DNA from: Ypsolopha sequella
Taxonomy: Eukaryota > Arthropoda > Insecta > Lepidoptera > Ypsolophidae
DNA length: 64,000 bases
Assembly (NCBI GenBank): GCA_934047225.1
Contig: CAKOHE010000030.1
Location: forward strand, 186,001-250,000
Reading direction: 5' to 3'
The stretch's first letter is position 1. Every line of letters starts with the position of its first letter. A program made the position numbers and the translations under genes. Under the pieces are notes generated by a model. That model was not told the DNA's origin. It ran no database searches and saw nothing but the letters and a program-made list of their open reading frames with translations. This document shows positions 1 to 10,424 of the stretch, in pieces.

Positions 1-300
1 ATATATATATATATATATATGCATATTCGTAACGTTATAAGTATTTATGTAGTATATTATCTTCTTATATTTTTATATATATTTTTCTGAAGCTTACTTT
101 TTACATTATTAGTATATAATTACAAAATTATATATCAGTACATAAATGTTTTTTTTTTACGTTTTATTTGTTATTTAAAATATAAAATTGTAAAGCCTTT
201 TGCACACCTGCCTCTGTAATTTTCTTGTAATTTCTGTCGGGTTGACTGGGAAAAATGCTTATAGCATCTGCATCATCAAAAACCGGCCAAGTGCGAGTCG

Positions 301-412
301 AAAACTGGCGATAGTACTTACTCGTCCACACAAACAACTTTTCGTGACTAAACAAAAAAAAAACTGTTGTTAAAAGTTGTTCGTATGGACAAGTACTATC
401 ACCAGTTTCCGG
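301..412. repeat. Hairpin inverted repeat (MITE-like)
   Basis: Two arms (about 301-342 and 371-412) are near-perfect reverse complements and share core words such as gatagtac and aacaactttt. Immediately upstream, 282-300 carries ccggccaagtgcgagtcg, a motif that recurs in inverted form near 50970-50995. This is a small non-coding foldback. The 87-codon minus-strand ORF across it is a by-product of the repeat. Confidence 0.55.
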
Positions 413-539
413 CTTCCGCAACTTCATACCCAGTTAAAACACCTAGTAATATATATGTCGGAGCGGCGAGCGAATTCATTCAATTATTTGCAATTAGTTA
501 GTTAATTACGTCACTGATTGAAATGTCAGGTTTAGTACC

Positions 540-942
540 TGGGTGGAATCAAAGATGGCGTTGCGGTCGGCTGTTAGCGATGTAAAAATTACCGTGTAGT
601 TTGGCATCGGTCATCGCAACGTTGGTATCTGTTGAGTTGACGTTGTCAGTTGCGTTTGATAGCTGTCAGTGGGAAAGAGAGAGGCAGACTGGTTGGAGTC
701 GTTTGAGCGACCGCACGCTTCTGTGAGATCACCGCATTTTAATCTCTTATTATTCAAGCCATCTTATTGTAATTCAGTTAGAAACTTTCCTATTTGATTA
801 TAAACACTACCTATCTACATTGGCGAGTGATCATTTCTGCTAAATTACCAACCCATCTTCGGAAATATGGGTGAAGACGGGCACGTGCCCATCACGCCTG
901 TCGGCCTTACTCCGTCATATATAATTATGTATATTTTATAGG
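540..942 (+). mobile_element. Putative 5' end of a Ty3/Gypsy-like LTR element (LTR tail, primer site, gag start)
   Basis: The stretch ends a promoter-like AT/GC-mixed segment with tatctaca followed by tggcgagtgatc (about 822-833). This is the arrangement expected where an LTR ends and a TGGCG-type tRNA primer-binding site begins. Forty bases on, an ATG at 867 opens a short frame (MGEDGHVPITPVGLTPS) that stops at 941 where the sequence turns AT-rich, as if gag were cut off. No second LTR or pol domain follows. The left LTR edge is uncertain. Family assignment is inference. Confidence 0.35.
867..941 (+). pseudogene. Truncated gag-like N-terminus
   Basis: A 24-codon frame begins MGEDGHVPITP just downstream of the putative primer-binding site. 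It has higher GC and a coding-like codon pattern only up to about residue 17, then runs into AT-rich flanking DNA and stops. It reads as the first codons of a retroelement gag ORF that lost everything downstream. A chance ORF is possible. Confidence 0.25.
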
Positions 943-1889
943 ATATTTCTTTTGTAGTGCACGTTAGTTTTGCTGGAAGAAATCTCTTTTTAGTGATAAG
1001 CTTGTCTGTTTTTCATGGGTGCAATAAAGCGCCATACATTTCATCGGCAATATGTTCGCGGTCGGGTTATACTTACTGATCCCATGCAACTTACGCTCAA
1101 AGAAAATGGAAACTTATTACAGCGCAATAAGAGTCATAATAAAGAGTCAGAATAAACATAATAAAGACACATAGTTATTTGTTCGAGATACTCTTACTTA
1201 ATTTCGTGCCCAATTCTTAAATACACGAAAAACTATGCAATCAGTTTTGCAATAAGCACCACCTAATTACCTATCAGTTCGCGAGCACCCGATGCTCTAA
1301 TTTGACGACACTACGTGTGTTAATTAATAAAACGGCAAATTAATAATAATAACACAAACAAGTCCCTTCTTACACAAGAAACAAAAAATGATTGCTTATC
1401 ACAATAATCACAAACCAATTTCCAACGAATTTTTCAGGGCCACAAACTATTCACTGTTACACATGTTTCTGTAACGACTATGCAATATAAACTAATCTAA
1501 TATTACCTTAGGTATTATTATTATTACTAATAGGTTTAGGTTTACCTACCTAGTAAGTACAAAGTTCTCAATCAAACATTCTATATACTTACCCATCTAC
1601 TTACATACATAGTTAGTTACCTAATTGCTCGCTTTGCATGAGCATCTACTTACTAAGTGGCTGTATGTACATAGTGTCTCATTCCGCTGAATATATTCTA
1701 TTTGGTTGGTATAGGGTTACATACACAGTGTTTGAAATATGTAGGTACAGGATATAATAACAGGAATATAATATTATGTACTAGATTAAATTGAAACATA
1801 CACCAAACATTTTATATTCGACATCGTTCGCCTCCATTTCCGTCTCCATCGCACACTATGCCCTGTCTCGTTCGCCCTCTCCACCGCCT
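943..1889. other. Gene-free AT-rich stretch
   Basis: No ORF, splice-bounded exon or clear repeat is visible. The tract is rich in tacttac/ctacctac words and simple AT runs. Towards 1810-1890 it becomes more GC-rich (cgttcgcctcc, ctctccaccgcc), which may be promoter-proximal DNA of the broken histone H4 gene. Confidence 0.5.
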
Positions 1890-1900
1890 CTATATATAAA
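1890..1900 (+). promoter_or_regulatory. TATA box, possibly of the disrupted histone H4 gene
   Basis: tatatataaacc follows a GC-rich segment. The next recognisable host sequence on the same strand is the H4 5'UTR at 2551, separated only by a LINE tail. A TATA box a few tens of bases upstream of the start site is usual for replication-dependent histone genes. The link to H4 is inferred. Confidence 0.4.
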
Positions 1901-1904
1901 CCGT

Positions 1905-2550
1905 GAAAATATCCAACGCACCATGGTACGTGCGCAACCCCAACGCACCATGGTACGTGCGCAACCCCAACGCACCATGGTACGTGCGCAACGCAGACCT
2001 CCATCGTGATTTGGAGCTACCCACCCTCCAACAATTCATGAAATCCCTCTCAGAGACTTTCTTCAAATCTTCTGAAGAACACCCCAATCCGTTAGTACGC
2101 GAGACAGTCTCCTATACTGCTCCGTCTACATCCCGATACAAGGTTCGAAGACCAAGAAACGTCCTCTCCGATCCCCCTGACAAACTCTCAGCCCATCTCA
2201 ATCTCCTTCTGAAAGCCTTCGATGAGCTGAAGGCTCAATCCAAACGATCAGAGCCTAGCTCTTCCTCCCAACCCAGAAATTAACACTTAGTGTTCTTATC
2301 CAGCGGATGCCCCTATAGGGCTCCGCTAGCGCCCCATTTCCCCAGAGGGGGTCGCTTCAGATAAAGGTTTTAAGACCCTCACGGGCCAAACCAAATTAGG
2401 TGAAGTTTAGTGGGTAGGCACTCAGTGAGTCCCACATAACCAACGTAACCGGTTACGTTGGTATGCTATGAGCATTCTCCACCTCCCTCCCACCGTGACC
2501 TCCGGAGGGTGCCTTGCTTGGGCGCAAAAAAAAAAAAAAAAAAAAAAAAA
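1905..2550 (+). mobile_element. 5'-truncated Jockey-type LINE: ORF2 C-terminus, 3'UTR and poly(A)
   Basis: An ORF ending at 2283 encodes NAPWYVRNADLHRDLELPT and then a proline/serine-rich tail. This matches the C-terminal end of lepidopteran Jockey-clade reverse transcriptase proteins (WYVRN and DL..P motifs). A GC-rich ~240-bp 3'UTR follows, with palindromic ccaacgtaaccggttacgttgg, ending in 25 A residues at 2526-2550. The start is 5'-truncated at about 1905-1914. The first codons are a threefold 27-bp duplication. The poly(A) ends exactly where histone H4 5'UTR sequence begins. Confidence 0.7.
1912..1992 (+). repeat. 27-bp tandem triplication coding NAPWYVRNP
   Basis: The word ccatgg recurs at 1921, 1948 and 1975, giving a 27-bp period and three in-frame copies of a nine-residue motif within the LINE C-terminal coding region. 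Only one copy is normal for such proteins, so this is a local expansion at the truncated 5' end. Confidence 0.8.
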
Positions 2551-2702
2551 GCGAACGCGTTAGTTAGTATTTCGTTCGTTCGTAGTGCTGACCATCATCA
2601 GCAGCAGCAGTTCGAGTTCATTTGTTTGTGCATCTCTCACTACCACTTTGCAGCAAGATGACCGGTCGCGGCAAGGGAGGAAAAGGTCTGGGGAAAGGAT
2701 AA
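2551..2702 (+). pseudogene. His4: Histone H4 5'UTR and first 14 codons, truncated
   Basis: ATG at 2658 opens MTGRGKGGKGLGKG, the invariant N-terminal tail of histone H4, and a TAA follows immediately at 2700-2702 where codon 15 (Gly) should start. About 107 bp upstream (2551-2657) looks like a 5'UTR with cgttcgttcgtag and cagcagcag. The remaining ~88 codons are absent; the DNA becomes unrelated AT-rich sequence. The fragment therefore carries the tail lysines but no histone fold. A LINE poly(A) sits directly against its 5' edge. It is a broken H4 gene or a captured H4 piece, not a functional histone. Confidence 0.8.
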
Positions 2703-3326
2703 TCTATTGACCCAAACAAAAAAAATATGAAAAAATGAAAATAAGATGGCAGCGTGAACCTAGCCACACCATTTTGTTTTTAAAAAAATACATGAAGGAG
2801 TCGGATCCTAACGAAAATTTTGCCTGAACTAACGTAAACTAACAATGAATTAACGCCCTGGTTGCTTTTTTTTCGAAAATCTTGTATATTATGATTATTT
2901 TTCTTTAAAGGAACATCTTATTTCATAAAACAATGCCAAGACTTCTTGGATGTTGATACCTTTCTTAACAAAGATGATTTAAATCATCTTCAATTTCTTC
3001 CATTTGTTTTTATCAATTTTGATAGCAAAATACTCGCTAAAACGTCTTTAAGGTATCGATCGACAAAATGGACGGACTTGTGCTGTTACTGTTTCCCAGA
3101 ACTCTACAATACTACTTTTAGCTAATTATCGTATAAAAGCTCTTAATTACACTACAGCTCCTATCCAAACATTTTTAATTCTATTATACGAGTTAGTCTG
3201 TAAGCGTGCAGCAATGTTGCCATAAGCAATTCGATTGCGTTTATAGAGCTTTTATAGAAACATAAAAGAGAGCTGAGTAACGGCTGTATAAAAGCACCCA
3301 ATTCAGCGAATCAGCTATTCTACAGC
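2703..3326. other. Gene-free AT-rich stretch
   Basis: There is no ORF above background. Poly(A) and poly(T) runs and scattered simple sequence are all I see after the H4 break. Confidence 0.5.
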
Positions 3327-3430
3327 TATCTATCTGCCTAGTTCGTCCACTGCTCGACATGCCTTTCCAGGACTTTGCCACTCCCGGTGGTCATCCTGGA
3401 AGAATTACCATACTCACACACGCTGTACTG
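3327..3430 (+). repeat. Dispersed repeat, copy 1 (gtccactgctggacat family)
   Basis: It contains gtccactgctcgacatgcc and ctttccaggactttgcc, followed by cccatactcacacacgctg-like sequence. The same ordered words occur at 22728, 24695, 33235 (inverted) and 52350. The family looks like a 3' LINE or SINE segment common in Lepidoptera. No coding potential. Confidence 0.65.
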
Positions 3431-4576
3431 TATGAGTGTATTGTATATATAATATTAGAGATTGAGCAGGTGTAAGTTGCGTAGGTTTTCATGCCAAATT
3501 TTGAGAAGGAGTTACAATTAATATTATGTTAGTAACAAAGAAACAATTACGGAAAATAGTATTTATTTTAGTTAGTTGAGAATGGAGAAAGGTTAAATAT
3601 AGTATAGTAGTTAAAAAAGTATTTAAATTTAATTAATGTACTATTGTCATCATACACAAAGTAAATACCTACCTATAATGTGTGGACTTTGTATTTTACA
3701 AATAATTGATATGGGATGAAGAATGAATTGGTAATGGGTAATAAAATCAGGGTTCTGTATGTAAAGTTTCACTTTCTATTAGAGGGTCCAGTATGAAAAG
3801 TAACAGTGTTGATAAATCAAATAAGAATCTGTAAGTGTAAATTTAAAATGGGAATAAGCTATTAGTAGAAAATTGGGTGCCTACCGAAGTGAGGATGTAG
3901 TATAAAAAGGGTAATATAAAATTAAGACGTTTTGATGATTTATTGATGGTCCAAAATAATGATTTCTGATAAAAATTGAGGGAAAAAGTTTATTGTTGGG
4001 TGAGATATGTAAGTACGTTGTTTCAAATAGAAAATAAATAATACTGTCAAAACTTTATTTTATTAAGGGGAAGTCATCTTTTATATATAATCTTTCATAT
4101 ATTTTATGTATACATACAAGAGAGAGGAGTAAATTAATAGTACGACAAGGGATCGACGTGTTAATAGTACTGTAGAAAAGGTTATAGATTGCGTGTTGGT
4201 TTGGTTATAGTCTTGGACTAGAACTTCAGGGTATTTCAGGGTTGCGTAATTAGTATTTTTAATATATGTAGACAGTGAAGAACAATTTATATTGATTGAA
4301 GATCTGAATGGCGAACTCACGAGGATCGCAACTAATGTGTTGAAGGGTTAGATCGAGAACTGAGTTGTACTATAAATTATCTTTGTTGTACTTTGATAAA
4401 TGCAAAAATCTATTGATCTAGAAGTTTTTCTTAAAGTGAAAGTAGATAAATATCTTATAAATAATGGCTAGCTTAACTTTTAATTTTTAAAGAACAAAAA
4501 TAAATATAAGTAAATTAGGTAGTGTTTTAATCTGACTGGTGGATTTTGTATGTTATTTTCACACCAATAATCAAAT
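3431..4576. other. Gene-free AT-rich stretch
   Basis: Low-complexity AT-rich sequence. The only frame (4081-4320, minus) is 79 codons with no recognisable motif and a composition expected by chance. Confidence 0.5.
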
Positions 4577-4660
4577 GTCTCTGTGGCCGAGTGGTTGAAT
4601 GTTCACCTAGGAGGTAGGAAACCGAAAGTTCGAATCTCTAGTGACGCTGACGTATTCCGA
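4577..4660 (+). repeat. tRNA-like sequence (SINE head or decayed tRNA gene)
   Basis: tggccgagtggttgaa fits a Pol III A box, and gttcgaatctc, 44 bp downstream, fits a B box, at roughly tRNA spacing. The acceptor ends do not pair properly, so this is not an intact tRNA gene. A tRNA-derived SINE head or tRNA pseudogene is more likely. Confidence 0.45.
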
Positions 4661-5044
4661 ATTCATTTTTTGTGTTTTTATACTATCTTCTTATTCGTAT
4701 AGGTTGTTTTATTTATGTAGATGTTGTATTAAAAATATAATATTTATGTTTGGTATGATAGCCTTTATTTTACATTTGATTTCGCATAGGACGCGTGCGT
4801 GACGTCAGCATTTATTTACTAGATTTGGGCTGTACATGCAACTAGTGCCTATGTGCTAGTATACTTTTATGAAGCTGAGGGCCCAATTAAATTATATATA
4901 TCTTGTGAACGAAGTATAACTGAACAACCTACACTTTAGTTTATATAGCTTGAAGTAATCGGTTGCGAAATTTAAAGATTTAGTCTATGAAAGTCAGGTT
5001 CCCTGACGATACCTACTGAATTCATTAGAATGATATTTTAAAGC

Positions 5045-6222
5045 AAAAGGTTAAAATGTAACCTCCTCACCCTTAATACAAATAAAACTAATTACGTTTG
5101 CTATAGTATATACAACAGTGGTCAGCCAGATTCCGATTATAACCTAAAAATTCATAATTGTGGGAATGGGGTTCAGGTTGGATGTGATTGTCCAAAAATC
5201 AATAAAGTTGCCATGATCAAATATCTAGGAGTTATGATAGACCAACGCCTTTCTTGGTACCCACAGATCGAACTTGTATCTGGAAGAATCAGGAAACTCA
5301 TATGGATCTTTAAAACCTTAAGACATGTAGCCCCAGTAGATTTATTAAAAACTATATATGTGGCACTTGCACAATCGATAATATGCTATTGTATTCCAAT
5401 CTGGGGAGGGGCCGCTAAGACAAGATACATAGAAGTAGAAAGAGCTCAACGCCTATTATTGAAAGTCATGTTCTTTAAACCACGAACATTTTCTACTGAT
5501 TTATTATATTCTACGTATCAGCTTTTAACAGTGAGAAAGCTATATATCATAAATACCACCTTGAGGCTACATAAACATTTGATATTTGACCCTACTGTCC
5601 TAATTAGGAGAAGGGTGAACCCCATAACCACATCTACCTATAGCACAAAAACATCTTTCGCAAGACAACAATATACTAGACAAGCTACGTATCTGTATAA
5701 AATAATCAACAAAAAGCTTAATATATATTGCAAAACTTTTTATGAATGTAAAAAATTAGTAACTACTTGGATACAAAAATTGAATTATAACGAGACGGAG
5801 AATTTAATAATTGTCATTGAATAGCCTATGTCAATATCGAATAGTCATCATAATTAACAAATTAATTAACAAACTTATTCCAAAATTGCATAAATTGTAA
5901 ATATGCACACATAGTCACACACATCTCACATACACACATCCCACATACACACACATACCCTCTCACACTTACAAATTCAGCCTAAGTAAGTATATACTAA
6001 ACTTTTCTTTTCTTTTTTATATTTATAATAATTTATTAGTCACCTCTGTAAATAATAGTTTTGTTTATCACTTAATTTTGTATTTTAGTTATAGGAGAGC
6101 GGGGACTCCTGTTACAGGTATTTTCATACCCAATAGGAGAACTCAAACTCAGTTTATTTAATGAAGTAAGCTTAAGAAATAAATAATTTTTCATTTTTCA
6201 TTTTTCATTTTCATTTTTCAAA
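5045..6222 (+). mobile_element. 5'-truncated LINE with RT C-terminus and (ATTTTTC)n tail
   Basis: A coding region ending at 5824 is followed by ~360 bp of 3'UTR containing CA-rich cacacacatctcacatacaca, then aataaataattttt and four to five copies of tttttca ending at about 6222. The simple-repeat tail without poly(A) marks the 3' end of a non-LTR retrotransposon. The 5' end is missing. Confidence 0.7.
5058..5824 (+). pseudogene. LINE reverse transcriptase, thumb/C-terminal fragment
   Basis: The frame reads through LLTLNTNKTNYV and then IKYLGVMIDQRLSW, the conserved 'KYLGV..D..L.W' block that lies C-terminal to the catalytic YADD of LINE RTs. WGGAAKTRYIEVERAQRLLLK matches the 'Y....W......L...Q...L' region. 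The frame runs in phase from about 5058, upstream of the first Met at 5213, to the stop at 5824. The catalytic RT core and endonuclease are absent, so it is a dead 5' truncation. The exact clade (Jockey, R1 or CR1-like) cannot be settled by eye. Confidence 0.75.
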
Positions 6223-7603
6223 GCAATTATTACTACTGTTAGTAAAAACTAGAATAACTTAAAAATATTTTAAATAATTTAGCATCTTCTGGTTATAATT
6301 TGTAGGGTTGTCAATATTAATTATAGTATTTACTATTTTGGTTTACTTGCAGGGAAATAATACCTTCGATCATTAAAAATTAGACAGAATTTGATAATTA
6401 AATGGAAAAAGAAACTGTTAATGACTTTCATTGGTAGTTAGAATTTTACTTTAAGGAATTAAATAAAATCTATTTAATTACAAAAAAGTCTTGTTTTATT
6501 TAATGAAATATTTAAGGACAAATGGAAAAGGAAGTAGACAGTACGCCACTGATGAAGTTTTATATTTTACAGGTAGATGAGGAAGAACTTACTTATTAAG
6601 TACAAAGGGAAGTAAGATTGGGGGAAAGTAGAGAAGAGAAAATTTAAGATCGGGGAGAAGTAGAGAAGAAAATTAAAAATTTATGAAATTTTAATATGTT
6701 GACTGTGTAAATGCTTTGTCAATTGATAGTAAATTAAATAAAAAAAAAGTACAAGATCGTATTTTAATAAATTAATTTATTAAGAAATGAAATGTAAAAA
6801 TATTCGGAAGTTTATTAAAAGCAGTTTATTCCAATTTCTCGTTGTCTTATTGAAATAAAAAAAAAATATATTAAATTATAGAAATTAATTTGGGTTTTAT
6901 TTTAATTAGTGGTAGTTAGTTATGTTATAAGTTAGCTCAAAAGGTATTAGCTTAAGAGGTATTAAAGGATAATATTTTAAATAAGAGGTACTTAAATCAT
7001 TTAGATTTGTCCATATTTGTTGAGCTGGTGGTTCGTTAGAGAAAGTGTTAGAGAGAATGGGGAAGGAAGTATGTTGTTGGTGGAAGAGATAGAAAGATAC
7101 GACCATGACAATTAACTTTGTCTTTGGCAAAGAAAAGGGCTCTAGCGAGACAACAGATTCAGGAATGTGGACTCATGTTTATTGTCGTGTTATCCTGGAG
7201 ACATTACACTACACAACAAACTATTTAGTTGAAAAGGAGTTAGGTTAGAGTCATCTTGACTAATCAGCAGTAATAAACTGCGATTCTAAATAGTTTCACT
7301 ACACACGCAGCTAATGCATATTTCCTCGGCAACTATACATTCTCCGAATGGTTGATTAGAATTTAACATTGGAAGAGATTCTAGACTGGGGAATTAGTTA
7401 TTTGGGTACTTATCTTGAGAGCTATTAAAGTGATCTCGGTTCAAGAAAGAGACACAAAGACACATCTATTGTTCAAATTGAAAAAATAGAATTTGGCTAG
7501 AAGGTTGTTGTGTTACCTCTAGGGTAGAGTTAATTCACAACTAACTTCTTTGAAGGATTGAGTTCTCCTTGTTTGATGGATATTTATCTGTAGTTAATAA
7601 ACC
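6223..7603. other. Gene-free stretch between LINE tail and BEL element
   Basis: AT-rich DNA. The 74-codon minus ORF at 6906-7130 has no recognisable motif. The last ~470 bp (7130-7603) is less AT-rich but shows no coding signature. It ends in the aaacc target site of the BEL insertion. Confidence 0.5.
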
Positions 7604-7903
7604 TGTTGTGGACTGTATGTAAGGAAAACGCTTGTTTCGATTTGTTCCTTTATTTGCTCTTTATTGTAGGAGAGCTATTATTCAACTGAATGCTGGTACA
7701 GTAAACCGCCCTACTTTTATACACGCCGTTTTGCACACGGCACTAATCTAAACAGTCTTTCTTTGTCTAACTTATATCTATCTCTTTCATAAATTATCTA
7801 GCTTATGTCTATCTCTCTCTATACTCGTTGGGTGCGTCTGTGCGGTACTGCCGTCGGAGACCACCCTATTTTCCGTTTACGGCGAGGCTCGGCGTCCGCA
7901 ACA
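7604..7903 (-). repeat. BEL 3' LTR (300 bp, short form)
   Basis: It runs from tgttgtggactgtatg to ggcgtccgcaaca and matches 13529-14002 apart from the 174-bp block missing here. The junction carries a single copy of cggcgaggctcg, which occurs twice (13805-13816 and 13979-13990) in the other LTR. That is what a deletion between short direct repeats would leave. Confidence 0.9.
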
Positions 7904-9233
7904 TTCCTCCCCCCGGCGTAGCACGCGTAGCCTCCTTTTCTAGGACGACGAGTCTTCTTGCGGGACGTTTGAATACTCCAGTTTTCGTTCGGACGTCTGC
8001 TACTCGTACGCCGCCGTCTGGTCCCTGGTAGGTGCGCTCGATGATGCCCATTGGCCAGGTGTTCCGAGGCAGGGTGTGATCGACGATCACCACGACGTCA
8101 CCAGGCTGAAGAGATTGCTCGTTCTGGGTTGGCTCGCCACGTGGTACCAGTGTAGGAAGGTATTCGCGTACCCATCTCTTCCAATAGATGTCTGCGAGTG
8201 CTTGACTGGCACGCCAGGTCCGTCGATCAGCGACATCACATGGGCCCGTAGTAGGAAGACCGGTAGATGTACCCAGAAGGAAGTGATTTGGGGTGAGCGC
8301 CTCAGGATCGAGAGGGCTCACGCTCACATGTGTCAGCGGTCGTGCGTTCACCGAGAACTCTGCCTCGGTCAGGAGTGTTTGTAGGACCTCCTCCGCTGGT
8401 TCTCGTTCTTGGAGTGTTGCCTTCAAAGCTGTCTTGATGGAGCGCACCAGTCGTTCCCAGGCTCCTCCTTGGTTTGGTGCTCCTGGTGGTATGAACCGCC
8501 ACTCCATTCGATGAAGCAGCGCTTCGTCTCGCAGGGCGGGTGCCCACTCTGTATAGGCGGCTCGTAGTTCATGATCCGCTCCTTTGAAGTTCGTGGCGTT
8601 GTCTGAATACATTAGACGTGGCCATCCTCTACGTGCAGCCATTCTGCGCAGCGCCATTAGCGCCGAATCAGTGGAGAGTGACGGCACAAGTTCGATGTGC
8701 ACGGCGCGTGTGGTGAGGCACGTGTAGAGTGCGCCCCATCTCTTTTCGCGGCGGCGTCCCACTTTCACCACCATTGGCCCGAAGTAATCTACGCCACAGT
8801 TGGTGAACGGGCGATGGAAAGGGTCCAGGCGGGCGCGTGGCAGGTCTCCGGTAGCTGGCACTCGTGGTCTGGAGCGGCGCACTCGACAGAGAGTGCAGTT
8901 GCGTTCCACGGCTCGTACTGAAGGCCGTAGGTGGATTATCCAGTACTTTTGTCGAAGGTCGTTCGTCACGCGTTCACGGTTTGCGTGACCAGCAGCACAG
9001 TGCTCTTGCAACACGATGAGCTTTGTCAGGTGGTGACGTCCATCCAGGATCATGGGTTGCTTCGTCTCAATGGGCGCAGTCGCTGCTTCTATGCGGCCAC
9101 GGACTCGAAGCACGCCGTCTTTCAGTACGGGATCCAGTTTGTATAGTCGGCTCCCTTTAGTGATAGGGCGGTTCGATTCGATCTTCTTGATGTCCTGATT
9201 GAAGCTCTCTTTCTGTGCTTGTTGTATGAGCGC
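7866..9233 (-). CDS. BEL/Pao integrase part of polyprotein
   Basis: It is in the same frame as the RNase H segment, directly beyond its TGA. Sequence resumes ALIQQAQKESF and continues without break. An HHCC zinc-binding module (HCAAGH... CTLC) is followed by the DDE catalytic core: CGVDYFGPM, YSDNATNF and GGAWERLVRS hold the two Asp and the Glu. A C-terminal 'GDVVVIVDHTLPRNTWPMG' SH3-like tail follows, and the stop falls inside the LTR at 7866. A valine codon (GTG) at 9113 is not a real start. The function would be insertion of element cDNA, and all catalytic residues are present. Confidence 0.88.
   Translation of the reverse strand, partial: ALIQQAQKESFNQDIKKIESNRPITKGSRLYKLDPVLKDGVLRVRGRIEAATAPIETKQPMILDGRHHLTKLIVLQEHCAAGHANRERVTNDLRQKYWIIHLRPSVRAVERNCTLCRVRRSRPRVPATGDLPRARLDPFHRPFTNCGVDYFGPMVVKVGRRREKRWGALYTCLTTRAVHIELVPSLSTDSALMALRRMAARRGWPRLMYSDNATNFKGADHELRAAYTEWAPALRDEALLHRMEWRFIPPGAPNQGGAWERLVRSIKTALKATLQEREPAEEVLQTLLTEAEFSVNARPLTHVSVSPLDPEALTPNHFLLGTSTGLPTTGPCDVADRRTWRASQALADIYWKRWVREYLPTLVPRGEPTQNEQSLQPGDVVVIVDHTLPRNTWPMGIIERTYQGPDGGVRVADVRTKTGVFKRPARRLVVLEKEATRATPGGGMLRTPSLAVNGK
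7904..7915 (-). other. BEL polypurine tract
   Basis: Directly next to the 3' LTR the minus strand reads cggggggaggaa, an all-purine run in the position of the plus-strand primer. Confidence 0.75.
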
Positions 9234-10424
9234 TCATTCGGCTCGTTCAATGTGCTGGTGCTCCATTCTTGTAGCTCTGCGCCGGCATATGTCAGTGAAT
9301 GCCAGTACACGGGCGGTTGCTCGTACTAGCGTCTCGTACTTGGAGAAACGGGTTGGATCTGGCAACCAGTCGCTTGTCGTCGTAGTATCTTCACTCGTAT
9401 GGAGAACGTCTTGTTCGTCGTTTTCCTCGTCGATTGTTTGTTTTGTGGGCCATTGGTCTTCTGGTTCAAATAGGAAGCGCGGCCCTTGAAACCAGCGGTT
9501 GTTCTCGCTGATCGGTACTTGGGTCATCCTTGTGGCGTCATCAGCTACGTTCTCGCCAGTGGGTAGCCATCGCCATTCTTCTTTGTTAGTGAGCTCTGTG
9601 ATCTCACCAAGTCGGTGCGCGACGAAAGGAGTGTATCGTTTTGAGTCGTGGTAAATCCAGTGTACCACGGTTGTGGAGTCACTCCAATAGATTGTTCTGG
9701 ATATCTCGATACGATGTTCCCTTTTTATGGTCTCGGCGAGTCTGGCACCGATGACAGCCGCTTGTAGTTCAAGGCGAGGGATGGTCTGTACCCGTCGTGG
9801 TGCCACCTTAGCTTTGGCAGCCACTAGGGCGACTTGGATGCTCCCGTCGCGGTTCAGGATCCTCCAGTAGGCTACAGTAGCGTAGGCCTGCTCGCTTGCG
9901 TCACATAGAACGTGCAATTCTACACGCTCGTAGCTGCTCAGTCCGTAGCATCGATCTAGACGCAGGTGGGCGATCTCAGTGAGTTGCTGCAGCCAACATG
10001 TGAAGAGTTCGTCTTCTTCCGCGGGGATAGGTTCGTCCCAGGACATTTTGAGGCGCCACAGGCTTTGCAGGATGATCTTGGCTCTGATGGTGTATTGGCT
10101 CAGCAGCCCCAGTGGGTCGTATATTGACATGACCGCGCTGAGTGCTTCTCTTTTTGTTGGTGCGCGGGTCTGTGCTCGTACTTCAGCCGGGACTCGATGC
10201 ATGGATGTGTTGAATCCCAACTCATCTCGTTCTGCATTCCAGAAAAGCCTTGTTTCCCAGGTCTTCTCCTCCCAGTTGTGCTGGCACGGTCGCATGTAGG
10301 TCAGCTGGTACATCGCATAATGTGGTCTTGCGATTAGCGTTCCATCCACGCAGTGTGAATCCAGCGGCCGCGTGCACTGTTCTAACTTCTTTGATGGTGC
10401 GTAGGGCCTCTTCTTCATCCTCAA
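9234..10424 (-). CDS. BEL/Pao polyprotein, RT end and RNase H part (second frame)
   Basis: This frame picks up where the gag-RT frame is lost (LFWNAERDELGF near 10240) and carries the RNase H-like region. VELHVLCDASEQAYATVAYW, AKAKVAPRRVQTIPRLEL and IYWSDSTTVVHW are the conserved BEL blocks with catalytic D/E/D positions. The first 60 or so codons, upstream of 10250, are out-of-frame overlap. The stop at 9234-9236 (TGA) is internal: codons on its far side stay in the same frame and continue into integrase. The encoded product would be the RT thumb/connection and RNase H of the same polyprotein. Confidence 0.85.
   Translation of the reverse strand: MRMKKRPYAPSKKLEQCTRPLDSHCVDGTLIARPHYAMYQLTYMRPCQHNWEEKTWETRLFWNAERDELGFNTSMHRVPAEVRAQTRAPTKREALSAVMSIYDPLGLLSQYTIRAKIILQSLWRLKMSWDEPIPAEEDELFTCWLQQLTEIAHLRLDRCYGLSSYERVELHVLCDASEQAYATVAYWRILNRDGSIQVALVAAKAKVAPRRVQTIPRLELQAAVIGARLAETIKREHRIEISRTIYWSDSTTVVHWIYHDSKRYTPFVAHRLGEITELTNKEEWRWLPTGENVADDATRMTQVPISENNRWFQGPRFLFEPEDQWPTKQTIDEENDEQDVLHTSEDTTTTSDWLPDPTRFSKYETLVRATARVLAFTDICRRRATRMEHQHIERAE

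Noticed and set aside
8076..8921. Several plus-strand ORFs inside the BEL integrase region
   Set aside because: They are antisense shadows of the GC-rich integrase coding strand, which carries the DDE motifs.
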